Of a DNA stretch of 20,082 nt, positions 7,631 to 16,433 are shown in pieces. Location of the stretch: assembly GCA_910579785.1 (NCBI GenBank), contig CAJTVJ010000029.1, forward strand, positions 1-20,082, in the 5' to 3' direction. Each line of letters opens with the position of its first letter. Position 1 is the stretch's first letter. The notes beneath the pieces are model-generated. The model ran no database searches, was not told the origin of the DNA, and worked only from the letters and a program-made list of their open reading frames with translations. Origin of the DNA: an uncultured Christensenella sp. (lineage in GTDB: Bacteria > Bacillota > Clostridia > Christensenellales > UBA3700). A program made the translations under genes and the position numbers.

Positions 7631-10135
7631 TTATTTCTTGTCTGCCGCCTTGGTCGTCTTAGCCTTAGGTTTTTTCTCCGCAGTCTTTTCCGTCGCGGCT
7701 TTTTCAGCCTTAGGCGATACCTTTTGCGCATAGTTTACAGGCGACATCTTCCATATTCTGTCGGCGTATTCCTTGACGCTTCGATCTGATGAGAAGAAGC
7801 CTGCGTTTGCCGTATTGAGCAGAGACATCTTCGCCCAAGCGTATTTATCCTTGTATGCCTTATCAAGTCTATCCTGACAGTCGCAGTAAGATTGGAAGTC
7901 GGCAAGCACTTTATAGCCGTCGCTGGAAATCAAAGCGTCCGCTATCTCGCCGTAATTGACTCCTGCGATACCGCCTCTAAGCCCGTCTATGACGGCTCTT
8001 ATCCTAGGATTGTTGTTGTAATACTCTCTCGGATTGTAGCCTCTTGCGTTGAGTTCGTTTATCTCGCTTGCCAACATACCGAATATAAAGATATTCTCCT
8101 TGCCTACGTTCTCGTATATCTCTATATTTGCGCCGTCCATCGTGCCGATAGTCACCGCGCCGTTGATCATAAACTTCATGTTGCCCGTGCCGCTCGCTTC
8201 TTTTCCTGCGATGGATATCTGCTCAGACACGTCTGACGCCGGCATTATCATCTCTGCAAGCGTAACTCTGTAATTCTCGATATATACGACTTTTATCTTG
8301 CCCTTTATGTCGGGATCGTCGTTGATAAGATTGCCAAGTGAATGAATAAGACGGATGATCTGCTTTGCCATATAGTAACTTGGCGCAGCCTTTGCTCCGA
8401 ATATAAACGTCCTTGGATGTATATCGAGATCCGGATTGGCTTTTAATCTATAATATAGGTCAAGTATATGCAGCGCATTGAGAAGCTGTCTCTTATATTC
8501 GTGCAATCTCTTGACTTGTACGTCGAATATAGAATTGGGATCTACGTCGATGCCGTTGTTGTCTTTGATATACTTTGCAAGACGTATCTTGTTTTGTTTT
8601 TTGATATCAAGCACTTTGTCAAGCACAGCCTTGTCACCAGAGTACTTTGACAGATCTTTGAGTTTGTCAGCGTCGCTCTTAAAGCCGTCGCCTATCAACT
8701 TCTCAATATAATCGCTGAGCAGCGGATTGGATTGACACAGCCATCTTCTGTAAGTGATACCGTTGGTCACGTTGGTGAACTTCTTGGGGTGCATCTTGTG
8801 ATAATCTCTGAATACCTCGTCTTTAAGTATCTGCGAGTGCAACGCCGATACGCCGTTGACGGTATGCGAAGCCGCAAGACAGAGATTTGCCATCTTGACT
8901 TGACCGCCTGCCAATATAGAATTGTAATCAACTTTGCCGTAATCGTTTGGATAGAAAGCCCAGAGCTCGTCGGTAAATCTGTGGTTTATCTCACACACTA
9001 TCTGATATACTCTCGGCAAAAGCTGTCTGAACAAGCCCTCCGGCCACTTTTCAAGCGCCTCCGCCATGACGGTGTGATTGGTGTAAGATACCGTACGTTT
9101 TACGATATTCCAAGCCTTATCCCAAGTATATCCGTACTCGTCGAGAAGCAGTCTCATAAGCTCGGGGATGCAAAGCGTCGGGTGCGTGTCGTTGATATGT
9201 ATAGCGACTTTATCAGGCAGGGTGTCCAACGTCTTGTAATCTTTGAGGTGCATTTTGAGTATAGACTGTATTGACGCTGAGACAAAGAAATACTGTTGTT
9301 TGAGTCTCAACATCTTGCCCTCTTGATGGTGATCGGCAGGATAAAGCACTTTGCATATACTCTCCGCCAACGCCTTTTGTTCCAAAGACTTGACGTATTC
9401 GCCCTCGGCAAAAAGTTTCATATCAAAATCTACGGGAGCCTTTGCCGACCAAAGTCTCAACTTGTTGACCGCCGGCACGTCATAACCGCTTATGTTCATA
9501 TCGTAAGGTATTGCCTGAACTGTGTAACAATCTTTTTGTTCGATATAAAGTCTGCCGTTGTCCCACGTCTCGTCAACGTAACCGCCGAACTTGACTTCAA
9601 ACGTGTCTTCCATTCTTGGCGAGAGCCATACCGAGCCGTTTTCCAACCACTCGTCGGGAAGCTCCACTTGCCAGCCGTCCTCTATCTTTTGTCTGAAAAT
9701 ACCGTAATCGTATCTTATAGAAAATCCGCTTGCGACATAGTTGAGATTTGTAAGCGACTCCATATATGCCGCCGCAAGACGTCCCAAGCCGCCGTTGCCG
9801 AGACCTGCGTCAGGCTCTATCGCATACATATCGTCGATAGAATATCCGAGGTCTTTGCACAACGCATCAAACGCGTCTGTCATTTTGAGATTGTAAAGAT
9901 GATTTTTGAGCGAACGTCCCAGCAGAAATTCCATTGACATGTAATATACCTGCTTGGCGCCTTGCTCCAATCTCTTTCTCTTGAAGTCCAATCTCTTATC
10001 TGTGAGTATGTCTCTCACCGTCATGCAGATCGCTCTGTAAATTTGATTTTTGCTTGCATTCTCAATCGTCGTGCCAAAATAAGTCTGGCATTTGAGCGAA
10101 ACTATCTTTTTGAGTTCTTTTACTTGATTTTCCAT
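7631..10135 (-). CDS. glgP: Glycogen/maltodextrin phosphorylase (GT35)
   Basis: This 834-residue enzyme releases glucose-1-phosphate from glycogen chain ends using orthophosphate and pyridoxal phosphate. The PLP site EASGTGNMKFMINGA is intact, with the Schiff-base lysine at about K654, followed by TIGTMDGANIEI. Family landmarks GNGGLGRLAA, NDTHPTLCIPELMRLL and VTNGITYRRWL are all present. The length fits the family apart from a C-terminal tail of about 30 residues (from about 803) made almost only of Lys, Ala, Thr and Glu. The frame can be extended to TTG at 10147, but that codon overlaps the Shine-Dalgarno, so ATG at 10135 is preferred. A 193-bp gap with its own promoter-like site and leader hairpin separates it from glgA, which suggests partly independent control. 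Confidence 0.96.
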   Translation of the reverse strand: MENQVKELKKIVSLKCQTYFGTTIENASKNQIYRAICMTVRDILTDKRLDFKRKRLEQGAKQVYYMSMEFLLGRSLKNHLYNLKMTDAFDALCKDLGYSIDDMYAIEPDAGLGNGGLGRLAAAYMESLTNLNYVASGFSIRYDYGIFRQKIEDGWQVELPDEWLENGSVWLSPRMEDTFEVKFGGYVDETWDNGRLYIEQKDCYTVQAIPYDMNISGYDVPAVNKLRLWSAKAPVDFDMKLFAEGEYVKSLEQKALAESICKVLYPADHHQEGKMLRLKQQYFFVSASIQSILKMHLKDYKTLDTLPDKVAIHINDTHPTLCIPELMRLLLDEYGYTWDKAWNIVKRTVSYTNHTVMAEALEKWPEGLFRQLLPRVYQIVCEINHRFTDELWAFYPNDYGKVDYNSILAGGQVKMANLCLAASHTVNGVSALHSQILKDEVFRDYHKMHPKKFTNVTNGITYRRWLCQSNPLLSDYIEKLIGDGFKSDADKLKDLSKYSGDKAVLDKVLDIKKQNKIRLAKYIKDNNGIDVDPNSIFDVQVKRLHEYKRQLLNALHILDLYYRLKANPDLDIHPRTFIFGAKAAPSYYMAKQIIRLIHSLGNLINDDPDIKGKIKVVYIENYRVTLAEMIMPASDVSEQISIAGKEASGTGNMKFMINGAVTIGTMDGANIEIYENVGKENIFIFGMLASEINELNARGYNPREYYNNNPRIRAVIDGLRGGIAGVNYGEIADALISSDGYKVLADFQSYCDCQDRLDKAYKDKYAWAKMSLLNTANAGFFSSDRSVKEYADRIWKMSPVNYAQKVSPKAEKAATEKTAEKKPKAKTTKAADKK

Positions 10136-10141
10136 CACTTT

Positions 10142-10145
10142 CTCC
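10142..10145 (-). promoter_or_regulatory. Ribosome binding site deciding the glgP start
   Basis: GGAG lies 6 nt before ATG at 10135. The alternative TTG at 10147 shares bases with this GGAG, and GTG at 10138 would leave only 3 nt, so ATG 10135 is the best start. Confidence 0.75.
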
Positions 10146-10167
10146 AAAAATAAAGTCGATTTCTTCG

Positions 10168-10216
10168 CAAAAACTGTCCGAACTCGGTCGAAATTGTGAG
10201 GTCGGACTTTTTTTGC
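10168..10216 (-). promoter_or_regulatory. Leader hairpin before glgP
   Basis: The arms 10168-10186 and 10198-10216 pair over about 19 positions with three mismatches. The core is GTCCGA with TCGGAC, and the outer part pairs an A-run with a T-run. On the minus strand the descending arm ends in AGTTTTTGC, so it looks like an intrinsic terminator placed between the putative -10 and the glgP ribosome binding site. It may end glgA transcripts, attenuate glgP, or protect the 5' end. Confidence 0.55.
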
Positions 10217-10223
10217 ACGCTAA

Positions 10224-10229
10224 ATTATA
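10224..10229 (-). promoter_or_regulatory. Putative extended -10 promoter of glgP
   Basis: Minus-strand TGATATAAT fits TGnTATAAT. No good -35 is seen in the AT-rich stretch upstream, which an extended -10 can tolerate. Transcription would begin near 10217, right at the foot of the leader hairpin. Confidence 0.5.
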
Positions 10230-10328
10230 TCATATATTTTATTTTTTTGCTACATTTTACTATACAAAATGAAGATTTTTTATAAAAAATCAATAATTTA
10301 TAAATTTTCACCTGTATTTTTTTGATAT

Positions 10329-11828
10329 TTACAACTCTTTGTATAAATCAATATATCTTAGAGCTATATTTTTCCAACTAAAATCCTGCGTCATAGCGTT
10401 GTCAACAATCTTTTGCCAATCTTCTTTGTAATCTCTGTACATTCCGACGGCTCTCTCCACCGCGTTGAGAAGATCGTAAGCGTTGTATGAATAGAAGGTA
10501 AATCCCGTACCTTTGCCTGTGGTATAGTCGTACGGTATGACGGTATCTTTAAGCCCGCCCGTCTCCCTTACGATAGGCAAACTGCCGTATCTCATCGCTA
10601 TCATTTGCGAAAGTCCGCACGGCTCGAACTTGGACGGCATCAAAAACATGTCAGTCGCGCAGTATATCTTACTTGCAAGTTCCGCAGAGAAAGTCACAAG
10701 CGCGCGCAAGTTGTTGGGATATCTGTTCTGCACTCCGCGAAGCATCTCTTCATATTTGTAATCGCCCGTGCCAAGCACGACAAGCTGAACGCCCATGTCA
10801 AGTATTCTTGTTATAATAGGCGAAAGCAGATCCAAGCCCTTCTGGTGAGTAAGTCTGCCTACCATACCTATCATTGGTATATTGGCGTCGACAGGAAGTC
10901 CCAAATCTTTTTGGAAAGCAAGCTTATTTTCCACCTTTTTGTCAAAGCTTGCAAGGTCATAGTTGACGTATGCAAACCCGTCGGTCTTGGGGTCGTTGGA
11001 CTTGACGTCTATGCCGTTGATAATACCCGTAAGTTTGAACTGACGGTTGACAAGAATCTCGTTCATTCCGTAGCCGAAATATGAATTGAGTATCTCGTGC
11101 GAATACGTCTGCGACACAGTAGTCACCTTGTTGGCTCTCTCGATACCGCCTTTCATATAGTTGACGTCGCCGCTCATCTCGACGTACTCCCTCGCCCAAT
11201 CGGGAAGTCCTAGTACGTCGCCCGATATAAAGCCGCTGTATCTGCCCTGAAATTCGATATTGTGTATCGTAAACACCGTCTTGATATTTTTGTATAAGTC
11301 GTCGTTTCTGTAAAATACGTCGAGGAATACGGGCACAAGCGCGCTCTGCCAATCGTTGGCGTGGATAATATCGGGTACGAATCCCTCCATAAGCTTTATG
11401 CAATCGAGTATCGCCTTTGAAAAGAATGCAAATCTCTCTCCGTCGTCAAAGTATCCGTACAGTCCGCTTCTTTTAAAATAATATTCGTTGTCTATCAAAT
11501 AATAGATTACGCCGTCTATCTCAGCCTTGAAAAGTCCGCAATACTGAAACCGCCAAGATAAGTTGACGTATAAATTGCCCAAGTATTGGAGCTTGTCTTT
11601 AAGCTCTTGTTTTATATCCATATATAGAGGCAGTATTACTCTGCAATCCACGCCCGCGTCAACGTACGCCTTTGGCAAAGCTCCCGCCACGTCGGCAAGT
11701 CCGCCTGTCTTAATAAAGGGCACCGCCTCTGATGCGGCAAACAATATCTTCTTCCCGAAATCTATCTTGGTGCTTTTCACCTCGGTCTTTGAGCCCGAAG
11801 TCTTTTTCGTCTTGCTTTGAGTTGGCAT
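10329..11828 (-). CDS. glgA: Glycogen synthase (GT5, ADP-glucose)
   Basis: This 499-residue enzyme adds glucose from ADP-glucose to alpha-1,4-glucan ends. The sugar-nucleotide loop KTGGLADV is at about K40. The second domain holds MVGRLTHQKGLDLL, and the C-terminal region has PSKFEPCGLSQMIAMRYG followed by ETGGLKDTV. The first ~25 residues, rich in Lys, Ser and Thr (MPTQSKTKKTSGSK), precede the usual beginning (KKILFAASEA) and are extra to the family. Two ATG codons compete: 11834 lies only 2 nt from GGAGG, while 11828 lies 8 nt away and is chosen. A 117-bp spacer separates it from glgD. Confidence 0.96.
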   Translation of the reverse strand: MPTQSKTKKTSGSKTEVKSTKIDFGKKILFAASEAVPFIKTGGLADVAGALPKAYVDAGVDCRVILPLYMDIKQELKDKLQYLGNLYVNLSWRFQYCGLFKAEIDGVIYYLIDNEYYFKRSGLYGYFDDGERFAFFSKAILDCIKLMEGFVPDIIHANDWQSALVPVFLDVFYRNDDLYKNIKTVFTIHNIEFQGRYSGFISGDVLGLPDWAREYVEMSGDVNYMKGGIERANKVTTVSQTYSHEILNSYFGYGMNEILVNRQFKLTGIINGIDVKSNDPKTDGFAYVNYDLASFDKKVENKLAFQKDLGLPVDANIPMIGMVGRLTHQKGLDLLSPIITRILDMGVQLVVLGTGDYKYEEMLRGVQNRYPNNLRALVTFSAELASKIYCATDMFLMPSKFEPCGLSQMIAMRYGSLPIVRETGGLKDTVIPYDYTTGKGTGFTFYSYNAYDLLNAVERAVGMYRDYKEDWQKIVDNAMTQDFSWKNIALRYIDLYKEL

Positions 11829-11836
11829 ATACATAC

Positions 11837-11841
11837 CCTCC
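11837..11841 (-). promoter_or_regulatory. Ribosome binding site deciding the glgA start
   Basis: GGAGG lies 8 nt from ATG 11828 and 2 nt from ATG 11834. The spacing favours the downstream ATG, which shortens the protein by two residues. Confidence 0.75.
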
Positions 11842-11945
11842 TTTTATATAGATATTATTGACAAATGCTTTCCGACAAATCAAGCGGTCAGCCATTGCTT
11901 TCAGCATATCGGTATAAATGCCGAATGCCTATTGGTTGCCTTATG

Positions 11946-13058
11946 TTAAACCGTTTTATTCTTTACGACTACGACGGGATATGCCTCGCTTCCGCTCAAA
12001 GTCTTATCTTCCGTCACCGTGACGTCCTTATCGGTGATTGCAAAGTTAAGTCTCGACATCTTCATTATACGTCCGCCTTCCATTACTATAGAATTGCGTA
12101 TCTCCGCCCCTTCTTCTACGACGACTCCGCGGAATAGAATGGAATTTTCAACCGTGCCGTTGATCTTACATCCGTCGGCAATGAGCGAATTGACGACCTT
12201 TGCGCCCTCGCAATATCTTGTAGGCACGCTGTCTTTGACCTTGGTGAATACTTTGCCGACGCTGTAAAACAAGCTGTCGCGGATATCGCCGTCCAGAATA
12301 GCCATGCTCTCTTTATAGTATGACTTGACGTCGTCGACAAGAGCCGCGTGTCCGGCTACTTTGTATGCGTGTATATTGAGGCTATCTATATTGGCTTGGA
12401 GTATGTCTCTCTCAAAGTCCATCTTGCCTCGCTCATAGCTGTCTGTGACAAGCTGAATGAGCTGCTTTCTGTTGAATAGATAGCACGAAAGCCCCACTTC
12501 GCTGACCTGGTCGCTTGCGTTGCGAGTAATCTTCATACCTCTCACTCTGCCGCTTAGATCGCTCTCGACAAGCACTCTCCTAGAAGTCGTGGGTTGAGAA
12601 GTATATGTCAACATTGTTATGTCAGCCTTGCTCGCAAGGTGCGCTTCATACACCTCGTCAAAATCTATGCTGGCGATAATATTGCTGTTGGTAACAATGA
12701 CGTACTCGTCGTCTGAATTTTCGATATAATCAAGTATGCCGTATAGAGCCTCTATCTTGCCCTTAAAGACGTTGGTCGACGTGTTGGACGCATAGGGAGG
12801 AAATACCGCGATACCGCTGTTCTTTCTGTTGAGATCCCAATCTCTGCCCATTCTGATGTGATCCATCAAGGAGGAGTAATTGCTTCTGGTGATTATACCT
12901 ATCGTCGTCACCGAGCTGTTGACTAAGTTGGACAGCGCAAAGTCAATACATCTATATCTGCCGCCAAATGGCAACGACGCCGTTGTACGGTGCAAGGTCA
13001 ACTCATTGAGTTTTGACTCGTTGTCGCTTGCAAAAATTATACTCATAGCATTATTCAT
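11946..13058 (-). CDS. glgD: GlgD, regulatory paralogue of ADP-glucose pyrophosphorylase
   Basis: This 370-residue GlgC-like protein pairs with GlgC in Bacillota. Its N-terminus (MSIIFASDNESKLNELTLHR) lacks the GGQGTRL nucleotide loop that GlgC keeps, as is usual for GlgD, so it is probably non-catalytic and modulates GlgC. The shared fold is clear from SLPFGGRYRCIDFALSN, the WDLNRKNSGIAVFPPY stretch and a C-terminal left-handed beta-helix region (VNSLIADGCKINGTVENS). GGAGG at 13068-13072 lies 9 nt from the ATG and directly abuts the glgC stop codon. The gene begins 14 bp after glgC, so the two are surely co-transcribed and probably translationally coupled. Confidence 0.95.
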   Translation of the reverse strand: MNNAMSIIFASDNESKLNELTLHRTTASLPFGGRYRCIDFALSNLVNSSVTTIGIITRSNYSSLMDHIRMGRDWDLNRKNSGIAVFPPYASNTSTNVFKGKIEALYGILDYIENSDDEYVIVTNSNIIASIDFDEVYEAHLASKADITMLTYTSQPTTSRRVLVESDLSGRVRGMKITRNASDQVSEVGLSCYLFNRKQLIQLVTDSYERGKMDFERDILQANIDSLNIHAYKVAGHAALVDDVKSYYKESMAILDGDIRDSLFYSVGKVFTKVKDSVPTRYCEGAKVVNSLIADGCKINGTVENSILFRGVVVEEGAEIRNSIVMEGGRIMKMSRLNFAITDKDVTVTEDKTLSGSEAYPVVVVKNKTV

Positions 13059-13072
13059 TTCGACGCTCCTCC

Positions 13073-14266
13073 TTAATCTACCATTGCCTTGACAGGCACG
13101 ACTTGGTTGGCTTTGACATTTGCATTAGGCCCGACCACGGTTATCTGCCATTGACCGTCGACCATCTCTTTTTGAGTGTCGCCGACCACTGCATTTTCCC
13201 CTACGACGGCATTATTGCCGACTATGGAGTGTCTTACCACAGCGCCTTTGCATATCTTTGCGCCGGGCATTATGTTGGAATCTTCAACGACCGCGCCTTC
13301 GCATATCTCCACGCCGGTTGAGAGCACGCTGTTGACGACTTTGCCGTTTATATTGCAGCCCTCTGTAATAAGAGAATTTACGATAAGCGCATTTTTGCCG
13401 ACGTAGTGCGGCGGCTCCGCCGTATTTCTCGCATAGATTTTCCATGCGCTGTCGTCAAGGTTTATTCCGCTTGAAGGATCGAGCACGTCCATATTCGCCT
13501 CCCACAGCGAGGAAATAGTGCCCACGTCTTTCCAATATCCTGAGAAATTGTATGCAAAGAGCTTTTGTCCGTCGCCCAACATCTTCGGTATGATATTCTT
13601 GCCGAAATCGTTTTGCGACGACTTGTCCTCTTCGTCCTCGATGAGGTATTTGCGAAGTTTTGACCAATTAAATATGTATATACCCATAGACGCGTTGGTG
13701 CTCTTCGGATGCTTTGGTTTCTCTGCAAATTCATATACGGAATTGTCGGGATTGGTATTCATTATTCCAAATCGCGACGCCTCTTCCAACGACACGTTGA
13801 TGACTGCGATAGTGCAGTCCGCGCCCTTTTCTTTGTGGTATGCAAGCATCTGCGAATAATCCATCTTATAGATATGGTCGCCCGAAAGCACAAGCACGTA
13901 CTCGGGTGAAAATTTGTCGATAAATTCTATATTTTGATAAATGGCGTTTGCAGTACCTTTATACCAATCCGACGTCTCGCCTTTCATATACGGCGGCAAA
14001 ACGAAAACTCCGCCGTTGAGTCTGTCGAGGTCCCAAGGCTGACCGTTGCCGATATACTGATTGAGATCAAAGGGTTTATATTGAGTCAACACGCCTATCG
14101 TGTCGATATTTGAGTTGATACAGTTTGATAGCGGAAAGTCGATTATCCTGTATTTTCCGCCGAAAGATACCGCAGGCTTTGCCAGGTCTCTGGTCAATGA
14201 ATAAAGTCTCGTACCTTGTCCGCCAGCCAACAACATGGCTACGCATTTTTTTTTGTTGCTATACAT
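13073..14266 (-). CDS. glgC: Glucose-1-phosphate adenylyltransferase
   Basis: This 397-residue enzyme makes ADP-glucose and pyrophosphate from ATP and glucose-1-phosphate, the committed step of glycogen synthesis. It has the nucleotide loop AGGQGTRL (about residues 14-21), KPAVSFGGKYRIIDFPLSN, WYKGTANAIYQN, the metal-binding stretch SGDHIYKMDY, and SGYWKDVGT. The last third is a left-handed beta-helix with hexapeptide repeats (VGNNAVVGENAVVGD). GGAGG at 14271-14275 lies 4 nt from the ATG. It follows glgB by 61 bp and precedes glgD by 14 bp. Confidence 0.97.
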   Translation of the reverse strand: MYSNKKKCVAMLLAGGQGTRLYSLTRDLAKPAVSFGGKYRIIDFPLSNCINSNIDTIGVLTQYKPFDLNQYIGNGQPWDLDRLNGGVFVLPPYMKGETSDWYKGTANAIYQNIEFIDKFSPEYVLVLSGDHIYKMDYSQMLAYHKEKGADCTIAVINVSLEEASRFGIMNTNPDNSVYEFAEKPKHPKSTNASMGIYIFNWSKLRKYLIEDEEDKSSQNDFGKNIIPKMLGDGQKLFAYNFSGYWKDVGTISSLWEANMDVLDPSSGINLDDSAWKIYARNTAEPPHYVGKNALIVNSLITEGCNINGKVVNSVLSTGVEICEGAVVEDSNIMPGAKICKGAVVRHSIVGNNAVVGENAVVGDTQKEMVDGQWQITVVGPNANVKANQVVPVKAMVD

Positions 14267-14327
14267 TTTTCCTCCTTAATATACGTTAAGATATTATATA
14301 ATCATTATATTCAATACCTGTGTTGAA

Positions 14328-16214
14328 TTATTTGTCTTGTTTTTTGAGTTTTCTTGCAGGCGAAATATACATCACACTGTTGCCCGGTATCGTCATCTCG
14401 ATATGATAAGGATATCCGTGCATCTCACCCTTTTTAGCGCTGAACGCCAACTTGTCGCTCTCTCCTCCGTATTTCTTATCGTCACTGTTGAGCGCGACTT
14501 TATATGACCTCTTTTCAGGCACGCCCATGCAATACCCCTCTCTCTTTACAGGCGAGAAGTTGACTACGGCTATCGTATAATTGCCCTCTCCGTCGCTTCT
14601 TATAAAAGATACGATGTTTTGCGTATTGTCGTCTACGCATATCCATTTAAAACCGTCGTAAGTCGTGTCGAGATAATACATCTCTTTGTTTGCTAAATAG
14701 TACGCGTTGAGGTCTTTGACAAATTCGTGCAGCGTGCGGTGCGAATCATAGTCGAGCAAAAACCAATCAAGCTGTTTTTTATAATCCCACTCTATAAACT
14801 GTCCAAACTCTCCGCCCATAAAAAGCAGCTTCTTGCCGGGGTGCGCCATCGTAAAGCCAAAAAAAGCTTTGAGCGAGTTGAATTTGTCCATATATGCGCC
14901 CGGCATTCTGTTGAGTAGAGAATACTTGCCGTGCACAACCTCGTCGTGGGAGAGAGGCAAGACGTAATTTTCGCTATATGCGTAAGTAATTGAAAAAGTA
15001 ACTTTGTTGTGATTGTCTTTTCTGAAAAACGGATCGAGCGACACGTATGACAGCATATCGTTCATCCAGCCCATATTCCACTTGAAATTAAATCCCAAGC
15101 CGTTGTCCTGCGGAGGCTTTGTCACGTTGGGGAATGCAGTCGATTCTTCCGCAATCATCAACAAGCCCTTGTATTTTGACAGCATATGCGAATTGAGCTT
15201 TTGCAAAAAGTCTATTGCTTCCAAATTATAGTTGCCGCCGCTGACGTTGGGGCGCCATTCTCCGTTTTGTCTGCCGTAATCCAGATATAGCATAGAAGCG
15301 ACCGCGTCCACTCTTATTCCGTCGACGTGGTATTCGCTGACCCAAAAATCTGCCGACGATATCAAGAAAGAATGCACCTCTCTTCTGCCGTAATCAAACA
15401 CACGCGTACCCCATTCCTTATGCTCTTGTTTGAGCGGGTCGGAATATTCATAGCACGGCTCGCCGTCAAATTCATAAAGACCAAACGCGTCTTTTGGGAA
15501 ATGCGCGCACACCCAATCCAATATGACGCCTATCTTATTTTTGTGACATTTATTGATAAAATATTTAAAGTCGTCGGGAGTGCCGTATCTCGAAGTGGGC
15601 GCAAACATACCGCTCACCTGATATCCCCAACTGCCCTCGTAAGGATATTCGCTTATCGGCAATATTTCAATATGGGTGTATCCCATCTGTTTGACGTATG
15701 CGACAAGCTCGTCCGCCAAGTCTCTGTAATTCAAAATGTTGCCGTCTGCGTATCTGCGCCAACTGCCCACGTGCAATTCGTATATGTTTATAGGAGAATG
15801 GAATGCGTCGAATTTTTCTCTCTCCGCTATCCAATTCTTGTCCGTCCACTTAAAAGTCGAAGTATAGAGTTTGGACGCGTTGGCAGGAGAAGTCTCGCTG
15901 TGTCTTGCGTACGGATCGGCTTTGAGCCTGAGTTTGCCCTCTTTGGTCTCAATGCTGAATTTATATATGTCAAAAATTTTAAGCCCTGCGACAAAGCCTT
16001 CCCATATCCCGTCGCTGATTTTGCTCATCGGATGTATGTCTCTGTCCCAATCGTTGAAATCTCCAACTATGCTTACCGACTTTGCGTGAGGCGCCCACAC
16101 CCTGAACACCCAGCCTTCCTTGCCGTCCCTCGTGCTCTGATGCGGCGACATAAACTTGTATGCCTCATAATTTGTTCCCTCGTGAAAGAGGTAAACCGGT
16201 ATCTTTTTATCCAA
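14328..16214 (-). CDS. glgB: 1,4-alpha-glucan branching enzyme (GH13)
   Basis: This 628-residue enzyme cuts alpha-1,4 chains and rejoins them as alpha-1,6 branches. An N-terminal CBM48 domain (WVFRVWAPHAKSVSIVGDFN) precedes the GH13 barrel. Conserved regions are DWVCAHFPKDAFGL (Cys where family members usually have Pro), GIRVDAVASMLYLDY with nucleophile about D303, MIAEESTAFP with acid/base about E356, and LSHDEVVHGK with about D424. A C-terminal beta domain follows. The start is TTG at 16214, with GGAG 8 nt upstream. An in-frame TTG at 16244 is rejected because it directly abuts the -10 box and would lie upstream of the mRNA start. It is the first gene of the glycogen cluster. Confidence 0.96.
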   Translation of the reverse strand: MDKKIPVYLFHEGTNYEAYKFMSPHQSTRDGKEGWVFRVWAPHAKSVSIVGDFNDWDRDIHPMSKISDGIWEGFVAGLKIFDIYKFSIETKEGKLRLKADPYARHSETSPANASKLYTSTFKWTDKNWIAEREKFDAFHSPINIYELHVGSWRRYADGNILNYRDLADELVAYVKQMGYTHIEILPISEYPYEGSWGYQVSGMFAPTSRYGTPDDFKYFINKCHKNKIGVILDWVCAHFPKDAFGLYEFDGEPCYEYSDPLKQEHKEWGTRVFDYGRREVHSFLISSADFWVSEYHVDGIRVDAVASMLYLDYGRQNGEWRPNVSGGNYNLEAIDFLQKLNSHMLSKYKGLLMIAEESTAFPNVTKPPQDNGLGFNFKWNMGWMNDMLSYVSLDPFFRKDNHNKVTFSITYAYSENYVLPLSHDEVVHGKYSLLNRMPGAYMDKFNSLKAFFGFTMAHPGKKLLFMGGEFGQFIEWDYKKQLDWFLLDYDSHRTLHEFVKDLNAYYLANKEMYYLDTTYDGFKWICVDDNTQNIVSFIRSDGEGNYTIAVVNFSPVKREGYCMGVPEKRSYKVALNSDDKKYGGESDKLAFSAKKGEMHGYPYHIEMTIPGNSVMYISPARKLKKQDK

Positions 16215-16222
16215 CTTTCGCT

Positions 16223-16226
16223 CTCC
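16223..16226 (-). promoter_or_regulatory. Ribosome binding site deciding the glgB start
   Basis: AAAGGAG with GGAG 8 nt before TTG 16214. No ribosome binding site precedes the alternative TTG at 16244. Confidence 0.7.
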
Positions 16227-16244
16227 TTTTTCATACTTATCCAA

Positions 16245-16273
16245 ATTATACCATAAATAAATTCAATATACAA
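16245..16273 (-). promoter_or_regulatory. Main promoter of the glycogen cluster
   Basis: Minus-strand TGGTATAAT is an extended -10 (hexamer at 16245-16250), with a weak -35 TTGTAT at 16268-16273 and 17-nt spacing. Transcription would start near 16238, giving a leader of about 24 nt before TTG 16214. No cre-like or other operator was recognised. Confidence 0.6.
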
Positions 16274-16347
16274 TACTGATTTTGTGAAAAATTTAATTTT
16301 TTTAATTTTTTCACTTGCTATTTTTTCAAATTAGGAGTATAAGATAA

Positions 16348-16376
16348 TTGCCGAATTAAAGTACGGCGCATACTAT
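16348..16376 (+). promoter_or_regulatory. Putative promoter of the MATE gene
   Basis: TTGCCG (16348-16353), a 17-nt spacer and TACTAT (16371-16376), about 50 nt before the ribosome binding site. It is divergent from the glgB promoter, with the two -35 boxes about 75 bp apart. Confidence 0.45.
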
Positions 16377-16420
16377 ATACGATAATATACGCCGACGACT
16401 TTGACAAATATTTTTAAAGA

Positions 16421-16425
16421 GGAGG
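16421..16425 (+). promoter_or_regulatory. Ribosome binding site deciding the MATE start
   Basis: GAGGAGG lies 8 nt before ATG 16434. The frame also opens at TTG 16401, but that lies upstream of this site and has no ribosome binding site of its own. Confidence 0.8.
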
Positions 16426-16433
16426 CGTTTTTT

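Noticed and set aside
9296..9937. 213-codon plus-strand frame antisense to glgP
   Set aside because: It lies opposite conserved phosphorylase sequence and has no family resemblance.
15327..16256. 309-codon plus-strand frame antisense to glgB
   Set aside because: It lies wholly opposite a clear GH13 gene, its translation shows no recognisable domain, and no ribosome binding site or promoter fits. It is an out-of-frame shadow.
16401..16406. TTGACA as a -35 box for the MATE gene
   Set aside because: The matching -10 position would fall on the ribosome binding site; the TTGCCG/TACTAT pair upstream fits better.
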